A stretch of DNA of 24,531 nucleotides from Anaeroplasmataceae bacterium (GTDB lineage Bacteria; Bacillota_I; Bacilli_A; Acholeplasmatales; Anaeroplasmataceae). The stretch is taken from assembly GCA_020024985.1 (NCBI GenBank), contig JAHHSW010000001.1:1-24531 (forward strand), in the 5' to 3' direction. The notes beneath the pieces were generated by a model that did not search any database, was not told the origin of the DNA, and saw only the letters and a program-made list of their open reading frames with translations. Each line of letters opens with the position of its first letter. Within the stretch, counting starts at the first letter, position 1. Below, one piece after another: positions 9,041-18,461 of this stretch. Both the position numbers and the translations under genes were made by a program.

Positions 9041-9664
9041 ATGCTAAGAATACAAAAAACCTATGAAAATACTATAGTTATCCATAAAAGTGTTTTTATT
9101 ACTAGGCTTTTTAGAGTAAATGACACTGATGAGGTGGAAATAATTTTAGATGATATTAGAAAAAAGCATTGGGATGCTACCCATAACTGCTACGCCTATA
9201 TAATTGGTGATAATGCTGAGATTCAAAAATGCTCAGATGATGGAGAGCCTCAAAAAACTGCAGGTGCTCCAATGATGGATGCATTAAAGAAAAATAATGT
9301 CACTAATATTCTAGCTATAGTTACACGTTACTTTGGTGGACAGCTTTTAGGAGCTGGTGGACTTGTAAGAGCCTACTCCTCTTCTGTTAGTGAATGCCTT
9401 AAGGAGGCTTTATTTTATGAGCCTAGGCTTCAAACAAAATTTCAACTTACAACCTCATATTCTGGCTATAATACAATTATTAAGGCCTTCCCATATATCA
9501 CTATAGAAAACACCTCCTTCACAGCTGAGGTTATAATTGAGGCAAGCTGTGATGTGGATAAGTTTAATAAGCTAAGTGAGGACCTTTATAAATATAAAAT
9601 ATCTGCCTCAACCCTAAATAAGCTTGGAGATTTTCAAATTGAGGTACCATATAAAGAGGAGTAA
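9041..9664 (+). CDS. yigZ: YigZ/IMPACT family protein (UPF0029)
   Basis: This is a conserved bacterial family related to eukaryotic IMPACT; the role in bacteria is poorly defined, with links to translation and ribosome-associated functions proposed. The N-terminal IMPACT domain (about 15-120) carries the recognisable blocks HNCYAY, SDDGEPQKTAGAPM and ILAIVTRYFGGQLLGAGGLVRAYS. A smaller C-terminal alpha/beta domain follows, as usual for YigZ. The length of 207 residues is normal. It is the only complete plus-strand gene, transcribed alone from its own promoter and ended by its own terminator. The coding sequence contains a perfect internal AAGGAGG near 9401, which is Lys-Glu coding and not a ribosome site. 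Confidence 0.92.
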   Translation: MLRIQKTYENTIVIHKSVFITRLFRVNDTDEVEIILDDIRKKHWDATHNCYAYIIGDNAEIQKCSDDGEPQKTAGAPMMDALKKNNVTNILAIVTRYFGGQLLGAGGLVRAYSSSVSECLKEALFYEPRLQTKFQLTTSYSGYNTIIKAFPYITIENTSFTAEVIIEASCDVDKFNKLSEDLYKYKISASTLNKLGDFQIEVPYKEE

Positions 9665-9680
9665 TCCTCTTTTTCTTTTT
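9653..9680 (+). terminator. Terminator of the YigZ gene, overlapping its stop
   Basis: An 8-bp stem AAAGAGGA / TCCTCTTT with loop GTAA, followed by TTCTTTTT. The stop codon lies in the loop. Confidence 0.85.
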
Positions 9681-9709
9681 AAAAAAAGTACCTCACCTAG
9701 GTGAGATAC
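9681..9709 (-). terminator. Terminator of the ATP synthase operon, after the DUF1146 gene
   Basis: On the minus strand GTATCTCACC and GGTGAGGTAC form a strong stem (one T-G pair, centred on the CCTAGG palindrome) followed by TTTTTTT. It lies next to the opposing yigZ terminator. Confidence 0.88.
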
Positions 9710-9713
9710 CATT

Positions 9714-9938
9714 TTAAAACTGTGTAGAATTTATAAGTAGCATTATACCACTAGTAACTAAATAGGCTATAGCTAGTGCTAATAATACCTGAGCTATTCT
9801 TATAGGCCATACACTACGCTCACCCTTCTTAAATAGCTCCTCAAGACGGGAATATAAAATAGCATAGTATGAAATAACAAAGGTGAATAAATATATGCAA
9901 GTTGTTATTATATTTAAGTAATTAATTTCTAAAAACAT
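9714..9938 (-). CDS. DUF1146 (YwzB-like) small membrane protein
   Basis: This 74-residue protein has two predicted membrane helices (about 8-29 and 48-69) joined by a short charged loop with RLEELFKKGER. It matches the DUF1146/YwzB pattern, including the conserved R-x-x-Q-x-L-L-A-L-x-I-A-Y-L-V-x-S stretch. Family members are commonly found directly after atpC in low-GC Gram-positives, as here. The function is not known; a link to the ATP synthase or the cell envelope is inferred only from position. A GGAGG site lies four bases before the ATG. Confidence 0.8.
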   Translation of the reverse strand: MFLEINYLNIITTCIYLFTFVISYYAILYSRLEELFKKGERSVWPIRIAQVLLALAIAYLVTSGIMLLINSTQF

Positions 9939-9962
9939 AATACCTCCATATTTATAATATAA

Positions 9963-9984
9963 GGTGCCATATTTCTATGGCACC
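9963..9984 (-). terminator. Hairpin between atpC and the DUF1146 gene
   Basis: A perfect 8-bp stem GGTGCCAT / ATGGCACC sits just after the atpC stop. The following bases (TTATATT) are a poor T tract, so it is probably a partial terminator or an mRNA-stabilising hairpin that lowers expression of the last gene. Confidence 0.6.
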
Positions 9985-9991
9985 ATTAATT

Positions 9992-10383
9992 TTATAAGCT
10001 ACCTGCGTTAGCATTCTTTAAATGCTCACGAAGCTCTCTTTCCTTTTGTGTAAAGTCTACTGATTGTTGACGATTTTTTTCTAATCTTTCCTTACGGATT
10101 TCCTCTAATGCTTGCTTTGCAAACTCAGGGGTATCGCCAATATGAGCCTCCTGAACAAGGATTGTAGCAACATTATCATGGAACTCTAAAATTCCACTAC
10201 ATAATACTACAAAGTATTGATCATTCCCTCTTACTAGCTTTACATAGCCCTCGTCAATAATTGAAACAACAGGAACGTGGTTCTTCATGATACCATATCC
10301 ACCATCAGTTTCACTATGAACAACTATGTAATCTACCTCTTCATTATAAAGATTACCCTGATGTGTAGAAATTATAATTTGCA

Positions 10384-10384
<1 letters not shown>
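9992..10384 (-). CDS. atpC: F-type ATP synthase epsilon subunit
   Basis: This is the central-stalk subunit of F1 that links gamma to the c-ring and can inhibit ATP hydrolysis. It has 130 residues: an N-terminal beta sandwich (about 1-85, with YGIMKNHVPVVSII) and a C-terminal helical hairpin rich in Lys and Glu (about 90-130). The ATG overlaps the last base of the atpD stop (TAATG), so the genes are coupled. The MQIIISTHQGNLY start is typical of the family. Confidence 0.95.
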
Positions 10385-12668
<2,284 letters not shown>

Positions 12669-12684
12669 TATGAATACCTCCTAC

Positions 12685-14193
12685 CTAAATGAATCTTTTC
12701 TTAAATTCAGTAATATAGCTATCTAATTTATTTGTATCTGGTAATACCTTTGTTTCTCTAAGCTCCTTAGCAATTTCCATACCAAGCTCATTAGTAGTCA
12801 TATCGCTATAAAGGCTTTCCTCAAATCTCTTTAAATCCTCAAGCTTAACATCATCTAAGAAGCCATGAGTTAAGCAGTAAAGAATCATTGCCTCGTTCTC
12901 CATAGGAAGAGTTTGGTGTAAATCCTGCTTTAGGATTTCCTGAGTTCTTTGACCTCTATCTAGTCTTGCCTTTGTTGAAGCATCTAGGTCAGAACCAAAC
13001 TGAGTGAATGATTCAAGCTCACGGTAAGATGCTAAATCTAGACGAAGTGTACCTGAAACCTTCTTAACAGCCTTAGTTTGAGCACTACCACCTACACGTG
13101 ATACTGATAAACCGGCGTTAATAGCTGGACGAATACCCTTATGGAAATAATCAGATTGTAAGAAAATCTGACCATCTGTAATTGAAATTACGTTAGTAGG
13201 AATATATGCTGAAATATCTCCTGCTTGTGTTTCAATAATTGGTAGAGCTGTAATACTACCACCACCTAGCTCATTATTAAGCTTAGCGGCACGCTCAAGT
13301 AATCTTGAATGTAGGTAGAATACATCTCCTGGGTAAGCCTCACGTCCTGGTGGACGGTGTAATAATAGTGACATTTCACGATATGCAACCGCATGCTTTG
13401 AAAGGTCATCATAAACAATTAATACATCCTTACCCTGATACATAAAGTATTCTGCTAAGGATACACCAGCATATGGTGCTAAATATAGCATAGGAGCAGG
13501 GCTTGATGCTGAAGCAGAAAGTATAATAGAATACTTCATTGCATCATTTTCCTTTAATGTTTCATAAACACTACTTACTGTAGATTCCTTTTGACCAATA
13601 GCTACATAGATACAAATTACATTCTTACCCTTTTGGTTAAGAATTGTATCTACCGCAATTGATGTTTTACCTGTTTGTCTATCTCCGATGATAAGCTCAC
13701 GCTGTCCCTTACCAATAGGTACAAGGGCATCTAGAACCTTAATACCAGTTTCTAGTGGCTCGTTTACTGCCTGTCTATCCATAACACCAGTAGCCTTAAC
13801 CTCAATAGGTCTATAGCTCTTAGCATTGATAGCACCAATACCATCGATTGGCTGACCAAGTGAATTTATAACTCTACCAATGAATTCCTCTCCAACTGGA
13901 ACCTGAAGAATTCTACCAGTACACTTAACTAGGTCACCCTCTTTAATTTTAGCACAGTCACCAAGTAGGATAGCACCAACGCAATCCTCCTCAAGGTTTT
14001 GAACCATGCCATATACATCATTAGGGAAAAGTAATAGCTCACTTGACATAGCCTTATCAAGACCATGTACTAAGGCGATACCATCACCAACCTCAACAAC
14101 ACGACCAATATTTTCTGTTTGAATATCTTCCTTATAAGCCTTAATTTGTTCCTTAATAAGGCTAGAAATTTCAGATAAATTGATATTTGCCAT
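12685..14193 (-). CDS. atpA: F-type ATP synthase alpha subunit
   Basis: This is the non-catalytic nucleotide-binding subunit of F1. It has 502 residues. The Walker A GDRQTGKT is at 170-177. Other conserved blocks are [34 protein letters not shown] and the C-terminal Arg finger region [16 protein letters not shown]. The N-terminus ([12 protein letters not shown]) is the helix that docks on the delta subunit. The ATG lies 13 bases after atpH. Confidence 0.98.
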   Translation of the reverse strand: MANINLSEISSLIKEQIKAYKEDIQTENIGRVVEVGDGIALVHGLDKAMSSELLLFPNDVYGMVQNLEEDCVGAILLGDCAKIKEGDLVKCTGRILQVPVGEEFIGRVINSLGQPIDGIGAINAKSYRPIEVKATGVMDRQAVNEPLETGIKVLDALVPIGKGQRELIIGDRQTGKTSIAVDTILNQKGKNVICIYVAIGQKESTVSSVYETLKENDAMKYSIILSASASSPAPMLYLAPYAGVSLAEYFMYQGKDVLIVYDDLSKHAVAYREMSLLLHRPPGREAYPGDVFYLHSRLLERAAKLNNELGGGSITALPIIETQAGDISAYIPTNVISITDGQIFLQSDYFHKGIRPAINAGLSVSRVGGSAQTKAVKKVSGTLRLDLASYRELESFTQFGSDLDASTKARLDRGQRTQEILKQDLHQTLPMENEAMILYCLTHGFLDDVKLEDLKRFEESLYSDMTTNELGMEIAKELRETKVLPDTNKLDSYITEFKKRFI

Positions 14194-14206
14194 GATTTAT
14201 CCTTTC

Positions 14207-14722
14207 CTATAATGAAACCCTTAGATTATCTAGGAAGCCCTTCAAGCTCATATCTAACGACTCTCCATTACATAGAATTTGAATTCCTCCAATTAAATCC
14301 TGGTTCACTATATTATTTATATCTAATTTTTTGCCCTTATACTTTTCCATAAGAGCCTTCTCAACATTTTCTAGCTGAGCCTTTGTTAATTCCTTAGCGC
14401 TTATAATCTCAACATTAATAATGCCTTTTTCAGCTAATAATAAGTTGTTATATTCATTCTTAATGCTTTCCATAATAGAAAACCTATTATGATCTATTAC
14501 AACACATAAGAAATCAACAAATGTATTGTCTAATGATTTATAAACGTTTCTAATAACATTTTTCTTACTTATTTTATCAATAGTAGGAGATGTAACAACG
14601 TCATAAAATTCCTTGTTTTTTAATGTCTCAACAACTGTAGACAATGAATCAGAAAATAAATTAACCTTATTTTCCTCATTTCCTAAATCATATAACGCCT
14701 TTGCGTATTCAAGCTCTACCAC
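14207..14722 (-). CDS. atpH: F-type ATP synthase delta subunit
   Basis: This peripheral-stalk subunit joins F1 to the b subunits. It has 171 residues with an N-terminal helical domain (EYAKALYDLG) and the conserved C-terminal motif IVNQDLIGGIQILCNG (normally D-x-x-L-I-G-G). Its start codon overlaps the atpF stop by one base. Family sequence is variable, but position and the C-terminal motif make the call firm. Confidence 0.94.
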   Translation of the reverse strand: MVELEYAKALYDLGNEENKVNLFSDSLSTVVETLKNKEFYDVVTSPTIDKISKKNVIRNVYKSLDNTFVDFLCVVIDHNRFSIMESIKNEYNNLLLAEKGIINVEIISAKELTKAQLENVEKALMEKYKGKKLDINNIVNQDLIGGIQILCNGESLDMSLKGFLDNLRVSL

Positions 14723-15300
14723 TATTCGTTAGCCCCCTTAAGGATGTCGTTAACAACATCTAGATACTTATCCTGATTGATTTCCTTTTTGACAATCTTC
14801 TCAGCAGCAGCGAAGGCTACGTTAACAATTTCCTCACGGATTTCCTTTTCCATGCTCTTCTTTTCCTGTTCAAGCTCAAGCTCTAAATTCTCAAGACGAT
14901 GCTTAGCATCCTCCTTAGCAGCATTAATAATAGCATCACGCTTAAGGTTAGCATCCTTTTCAGCCTTATCAAGCATTTCCTTAATTTGGCTCTTTGCTTG
15001 ATCTAGCTCCTTCTTTAGCTCAGCCTCAATTGCAACAGCATTATTCTTTGCCTCCTCAGCGTCAGTTAGGCTCTTATCTATAGCCTCTCTACGCTGCTCA
15101 AGAATATTAGTAATTGGCTTCCATAGGAAACATCTAACGACTACGAATAAAAGAATTGTGGCACATACTTGAATTATTATATCAAAGCTTAAGGTTAAAA
15201 TAGTATCCATGTTCCAATTAGTTTCCATAATTGGTCCAAGGCCTGCCATAACTAGATCCTTGATTTTTTCCCCTGCATCAGCAATACTTAAAAATAACAT
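14722..15300 (-). CDS. atpF: F-type ATP synthase b subunit
   Basis: This peripheral-stalk subunit has one membrane helix at about 36-58 (IIIQVCATILLFVVV), followed by WKPITNILEQRREAI and a long Glu/Lys/Ala-rich coiled coil to the C-terminus. At 192 residues it is longer than the usual 160-170 because of about 28 extra N-terminal residues. No lipobox Cys is present, unlike the lipoprotein b subunits of mycoplasmas. An AGGGA site precedes the ATG, downstream of the intercistronic hairpin at 15313-15330. Confidence 0.95.
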   Translation of the reverse strand: MLFLSIADAGEKIKDLVMAGLGPIMETNWNMDTILTLSFDIIIQVCATILLFVVVRCFLWKPITNILEQRREAIDKSLTDAEEAKNNAVAIEAELKKELDQAKSQIKEMLDKAEKDANLKRDAIINAAKEDAKHRLENLELELEQEKKSMEKEIREEIVNVAFAAAEKIVKKEINQDKYLDVVNDILKGANE

Positions 15301-15312
15301 ATGTGCTTCCCT

Positions 15313-15330
15313 AGCTACCTAGTGGTAGCT
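15313..15330 (-). other. Intercistronic hairpin between atpE and atpF
   Basis: A perfect 7-bp stem AGCTACC / GGTAGCT with a four-base loop sits in the 50-base gap after atpE, just ahead of the atpF ribosome site. There is no T tract, so it is not a terminator. It could protect the upstream atpE message or limit atpF translation, consistent with the need for many more c than b subunits. The role is inferred. Confidence 0.6.
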
Positions 15331-15350
15331 TCCTTTCTTTATTATTCTTT

Positions 15351-15656
15351 TTATGCAAATACTAATAGAATAGCAATGATGAAGCCGTAGATACCTGTAG
15401 TCTCAGATACTGCTTGACCAATAAGCATTGTTGTTCTAATATCTCCAGCCATTTCTGGTTGACGAGCGATTGCATCTAGTGCATGAGCGGCAACATTACC
15501 TTCACCAATTGCGGCACCAAAACCTGTGAATACGGCAATACCAGCACCGATTGCTTGAAGACCAACCTTTAGGCCCTCTTGATTGTTAGCTGCAGTTTCT
15601 GCTAAAAAGTTTGAAATAGTCATAAAAACTGAGTTTAAAAATGTTAAAAATTCCAT
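15351..15656 (-). CDS. atpE: F-type ATP synthase c subunit with a Na+-type ion site
   Basis: This is the rotor-ring proteolipid. It has 101 residues with about 25 extra N-terminal residues relative to the usual 70-90. Two membrane helices (about 32-57 and 74-101) are joined by the polar loop ARQPEM. The ion-binding helix reads GQAVSETTGIYG, with the key acid at E85 plus V83, T86, T87 and Y90. The first helix has E52 in AAIGEGN, where Na+-binding rings of Ilyobacter have Gln and Fusobacterium has Glu. This pattern matches the two-carboxylate Na+ site described in some anaerobes, so Na+ coupling is inferred. The start is ATG with a GGAG site 11 bases upstream; M12 is an alternative start. Confidence 0.96.
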   Translation of the reverse strand: MEFLTFLNSVFMTISNFLAETAANNQEGLKVGLQAIGAGIAVFTGFGAAIGEGNVAAHALDAIARQPEMAGDIRTTMLIGQAVSETTGIYGFIIAILLVFA

Positions 15657-15676
15657 AATTTGTTTTTCTCCTTTAA

Positions 15677-16363
15677 TTATTTAGAATATATTTTTTCTTC
15701 ATCCTTAATCTTTGCAGATGTAAAGACAATAGACAGAATAACGAATACAACTACCTGAACCATTGTAAAGGCTATATCAAAAATTAAATTAATAAATGGT
15801 ACAACTGGTACTACAAGTAAGCTTAACCATCCATCAAATAAATTCTTAATAAGAATTCCGATAGCTGAACCACTAATTACGTTACCGAATAGACGTAAGC
15901 ATAATGATAGTGGGAAGGTAAATTCACTCAGTATGTTCATTGGAAGCATAACTGGTGTTGGATCTAAGAATCCCTTTAGGTAACCTCCTATACCTAAAGA
16001 TGTAATTCCTGTTATTTGAATAATCAGGAATGAAAAGAACGCTAATATAGCAGTAACAACTATATAGCCTGTTGGATTTTCAAGTAAGAAGATTCCACAT
16101 GAATTTGCAAAGAATATAAATATTACAAGGGTTAAAAACCAAGGTGAGTAAATTCTCCACTTCTTACCAATATTTATTTTAATAAAGTTATTCATGATAT
16201 CAACAAGCCACATAAATGGAACTAGCCACATTGGAGTTTTTTGCATTGGATCAACCTTCTTTATGAAGAATGACATCACAATGAAAATAACAGATAATAC
16301 TCCTACGATAATAATAGTCGACATAATTGCCGGCTTTAAAACGTAGCTCAATAAAAAGGTCAT
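15677..16363 (-). CDS. atpB: F-type ATP synthase a subunit
   Basis: This is the stator half-channel subunit of Fo. It has 228 residues and about five membrane helices. The key helix FTFPLSLCLRLFGNVISG contains the essential Arg (R157). A conserved PMNILSEFTFPLSL block precedes it, and INLIFDIAFTMVQVVVFVILS forms the last helix. The start overlaps the upstream atpI stop by four bases (ATGA). Confidence 0.97.
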   Translation of the reverse strand: MTFLLSYVLKPAIMSTIIIVGVLSVIFIVMSFFIKKVDPMQKTPMWLVPFMWLVDIMNNFIKINIGKKWRIYSPWFLTLVIFIFFANSCGIFLLENPTGYIVVTAILAFFSFLIIQITGITSLGIGGYLKGFLDPTPVMLPMNILSEFTFPLSLCLRLFGNVISGSAIGILIKNLFDGWLSLLVVPVVPFINLIFDIAFTMVQVVVFVILSIVFTSAKIKDEEKIYSK

Positions 16364-16782
16364 TCCTTAACCTCCTTCTCTTTTTTTGTTGTTACCAATA
16401 AAATGATAAATACAACCTTTAAAAGCATATAGCCTGCTAAAGCAATCATTATGCTAATAAAAGCCTTCATTTTGTCCTCCTTGATTCCAGACATAGCAAA
16501 TAATGCCCCAAATACGCCAAAGGTTACTAGCATACGAAGTAAAAGCCATAATATAGCACTCTTCTTGGGCTTATAAACCTTATGCTCTGGATCAAGCTGA
16601 ACCATTCTAGTCATTCTATGGTTTTGCTTAACCATTAAGCCGTGAGTAAGACAAGAGGTCATGACGCCAATTAAAAAGAATTTCCAATTTTGGCCACAAA
16701 CAGCTAAAATAATAGTTATTAGTATAGCAATTCCTAAGGTAATAGGTACTGCTAAATAATTAATTTTTTGATTCTGGTTCAT
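16360..16782 (-). CDS. atpI: AtpI-like protein (ATP synthase I family)
   Basis: This is an accessory membrane protein encoded just before atpB in many bacteria. Family members have been linked to c-ring assembly and Mg2+ uptake. I start it at the ATG at 16782 (MNQNQKINYLAV), where AAGGAGGAG lies five bases upstream, giving 140 residues. Four membrane helices are predicted, at about 9-27, 34-50, 76-98 and 105-128. The first 23 bases overlap the end of atpZ. The stop is TGA. The function in this organism is inferred from position and topology. Confidence 0.82.
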   Translation of the reverse strand: MNQNQKINYLAVPITLGIAILITIILAVCGQNWKFFLIGVMTSCLTHGLMVKQNHRMTRMVQLDPEHKVYKPKKSAILWLLLRMLVTFGVFGALFAMSGIKEDKMKAFISIMIALAGYMLLKVVFIILLVTTKKEKEVKE

Positions 16783-17002
16783 TAGTCTCCTCCTTTCTAT
16801 GCTCATTCTTTAATAGCTTTAATAAAAATACTATAAAGGTTATCAATCCTAAAATTATACCAATAACTAAAAGTAATACTGGCCAAAATGAATCCTTATC
16901 AATCAAATAGCCTATTCCATAGCCAATTAGAGCGTAGACAGCTATCGAAAATATTCCTTGAGTTATTGTTGCATAATCCTTTAAAAAGCTACCTAATTTC
17001 AT
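16760..17002 (-). CDS. atpZ: AtpZ-like protein (ATPase_gene1 family)
   Basis: An 80-residue protein with two membrane helices (about 17-34 and 40-65). The first ends in the family hallmark GYGIGYLIDKD. The tail is charged. Such proteins precede atpI in many operons of Bacillota. In Bacillus, AtpZ and AtpI together have been proposed to form a divalent-cation channel serving the synthase. The ATG overlaps the upp stop by one base. Confidence 0.82.
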   Translation of the reverse strand: MKLGSFLKDYATITQGIFSIAVYALIGYGIGYLIDKDSFWPVLLLVIGIILGLITFIVFLLKLLKNEHRKEETNEPESKN

Positions 17003-17625
17003 TACTTAGTTCCAAATAAACGGTCTCCGCAATCTCCTAGTCCTGGTACGATATAGCCATTTTCATTTAAATGCTCATCAAGTGATGCTACATAAACATC
17101 AATATCAGGATGAGCCTCTGTTAAGGCCTCGATACCCTCAGGTGCTGCAACTAGGCAAACAAATTTAATGTTTTTGCATTGTCTTTTCTTTAGCATATCG
17201 ATAGCGGCAATTGCACTACCACCGGTTGCTAGCATTGGATCAACTACTAATACAATAGAATCCTTCATAGTATCTGGGAATTTAGCGAAATACTCATGTG
17301 GCTCAAGAGTTTCCTCATCCCTATATAGACCAATAAAGCCTACCTTTGCTGTTGGTATCATGCTTCTAATACCATCAACCATTCCAAGTCCTGCCCTTAA
17401 AATTGGAACAATACAAACCTCCTGAGCAATCTCATATTGGATTGTCTTACAGATTGGTGTTTCAATCTCAATTTCACGAAGTGGAAATTCCCTAGAGATT
17501 TCATAAGCCATTAGTCCAGCAATCTCATTAACATTTTGATAGAAGTCCTTTGTTTTAGTTTCCTTCTTTCTAATGTTAGTAATCTTATGCTTTACTAATG
17601 AATGGTTTAAGACTGTAACTGACAC
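17002..17625 (-). CDS. upp: Uracil phosphoribosyltransferase
   Basis: It salvages uracil with PRPP to make UMP in the cytoplasm. I start it at the GTG at 17625 ([15 protein letters not shown]), four bases downstream of the rpiB stop, with GAGGAGG nine bases upstream; this gives 207 residues, the normal length. The longer frame runs back into rpiB. Conserved blocks include the N-terminal NHSLVKHK, the [12 protein letters not shown] stretch, the PRPP loop [11 protein letters not shown] and the C-terminal uracil-binding [17 protein letters not shown] upp gene directly before atpI is the arrangement also seen in Bacillus. Confidence 0.97.
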   Translation of the reverse strand: MSVTVLNHSLVKHKITNIRKKETKTKDFYQNVNEIAGLMAYEISREFPLREIEIETPICKTIQYEIAQEVCIVPILRAGLGMVDGIRSMIPTAKVGFIGLYRDEETLEPHEYFAKFPDTMKDSIVLVVDPMLATGGSAIAAIDMLKKRQCKNIKFVCLVAAPEGIEALTEAHPDIDVYVASLDEHLNENGYIVPGLGDCGDRLFGTK

Positions 17626-17626
17626 C

Positions 17627-18073
17627 TTAAAACTCCTCCTCATACTTACTAATCTTTGCGATTCTTCTTTCGTGACGCTCATTGAAAGAGAAATCAGTAT
17701 TTAACCAAGCATCAACAATCTCCTTAGCTAAATCAAAGCTAGTATACTTAGCTGATAGTGCTAAGCAATTTGAGTCATTGTGCTCTCTTGTTAATACTGC
17801 TGCATCAACATTACTAACAAGGGCACATCTAACCCCCTTAACCTTATTGGCAATGATAGACATACCAATACCTGTGAAGCAAATAACTATGCCTCTATCA
17901 GCAATTCCTGCCTGAACATCCTTTGCTACAAGATAGCCATAATCAGTATAATCACAGCTTTCCTTAGTGAATGTCCCTTTGTCAATTACTCTGTGACCAC
18001 ATTCCTGTAAATAGCCTATAAGTGCATTCTTAAGCTCTAAAGCGGAATGGTCGCAACCCATAGAAATAATCAT
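17627..18073 (-). CDS. rpiB: Ribose-5-phosphate isomerase B (RpiB/LacAB family)
   Basis: It interconverts ribose 5-phosphate and ribulose 5-phosphate, supplying ribose for PRPP, which upp downstream uses. I start it at the ATG at 18073 ([15 protein letters not shown]), seven bases after AAGGAG, giving 148 residues. Conserved blocks are GCDHSA at the N-terminus, the catalytic-Cys loop [10 protein letters not shown] (most members read CGTG; here Gly is Phe), [10 protein letters not shown] and [10 protein letters not shown] LacA/LacB galactose-6-phosphate isomerase is possible in principle, but the upp-atp context favours RpiB. A promoter lies directly upstream and a riboswitch further up. Confidence 0.93.
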   Translation of the reverse strand: MIISMGCDHSALELKNALIGYLQECGHRVIDKGTFTKESCDYTDYGYLVAKDVQAGIADRGIVICFTGIGMSIIANKVKGVRCALVSNVDAAVLTREHNDSNCLALSAKYTSFDLAKEIVDAWLNTDFSFNERHERRIAKISKYEEEF

Positions 18074-18113
18074 AATATATCTCCTTATTTGGCATATAGC
18101 CATTCATTCTTTT

Positions 18114-18142
18114 ATTATATCAAATAAAGTTGATATATTAAA
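18114..18142 (-). promoter_or_regulatory. Probable promoter of the rpiB-upp-atp operon
   Basis: TTTAAT and TATAAT are separated by 17 bases, about 40 bases before the rpiB start. If real, the operon can be transcribed independently of the riboswitch upstream. Confidence 0.6.
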
Positions 18143-18201
18143 GATTTTTCAAAAAATTACGAACTATAAAGCCTCCTTGCATACGTTTTCATAAAAATAA
18201 C

Positions 18202-18234
18202 AAAAAAAGACCTTTATCCGAAGATAAAAGTCTT
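18202..18234 (-). terminator. Regulated terminator of the Mn2+ riboswitch
   Basis: A 12-bp stem with one T-G pair and a TTCG tetraloop, followed by seven T. Its 5' arm shares bases with the riboswitch P1 stem. Confidence 0.9.
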
Positions 18235-18335
18235 GAAATTTCAAATGAAACCGAGTGTAACAACACTGAGCTGACGGATTCATTCCATTATTAGCTAATG
18301 GCTTCTACTCCCTTTTATAGTCATATAATTTTCCT
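18202..18335 (-). promoter_or_regulatory. yybP-ykoY (Mn2+) riboswitch with overlapping terminator
   Basis: On the minus strand the two hallmark loops are present. AAAAGGGAGTAG is loop L1. CCGTCAGC is loop L3, inside a long P3 stem (AATGAA / TTCATT) capped by an AGTGT/ACACT hairpin and closed with CGG. A P2 hairpin CCATTA/TAATGG lies between them. The P1 stem pairs TAAAAG with CTTTTA. That same CTTTTA is the 5' arm of a terminator (AAGACTTTTATC, TTCG loop, GATAAAGGTCTT, then T). This overlap fits the known ON mechanism, in which Mn2+ stabilises P1 and blocks termination. The next gene downstream is rpiB, not a metal transporter. Confidence 0.88.
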
Positions 18336-18340
18336 ATCGT

Positions 18341-18368
18341 ATTATACCACTAAATACTATATGTACAA
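18341..18368 (-). promoter_or_regulatory. Promoter of the riboswitch transcript
   Basis: TTGTAC and TATAAT are separated by 16 bases, and the -10 is extended (TGGTATAAT). The bases from 18369 to 18461 hold nothing I can identify. Confidence 0.8.
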
Positions 18369-18461
18369 GAGTAAATTTGCTTAATAGCCCATAATGTTTA
18401 TAAATGTTTAATACCTGTTAATTAATACACAAATTGCTCATTTTTACACATAAAGGCTTTA

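Noticed and set aside
14722..18073. A mycoplasma-type ATP synthase and genetic code
   Set aside because: The b subunit has no lipobox Cys, TGA is used as a stop for the AtpI gene, and Trp is encoded by TGG.
18157..18192. An 11-codon frame (MKTYARRLYSS) between the riboswitch terminator and rpiB on the minus strand
   Set aside because: It has no ribosome site in front of its ATG, and the AAGGAGG lies inside it. It is more likely chance or gene debris than a leader peptide.
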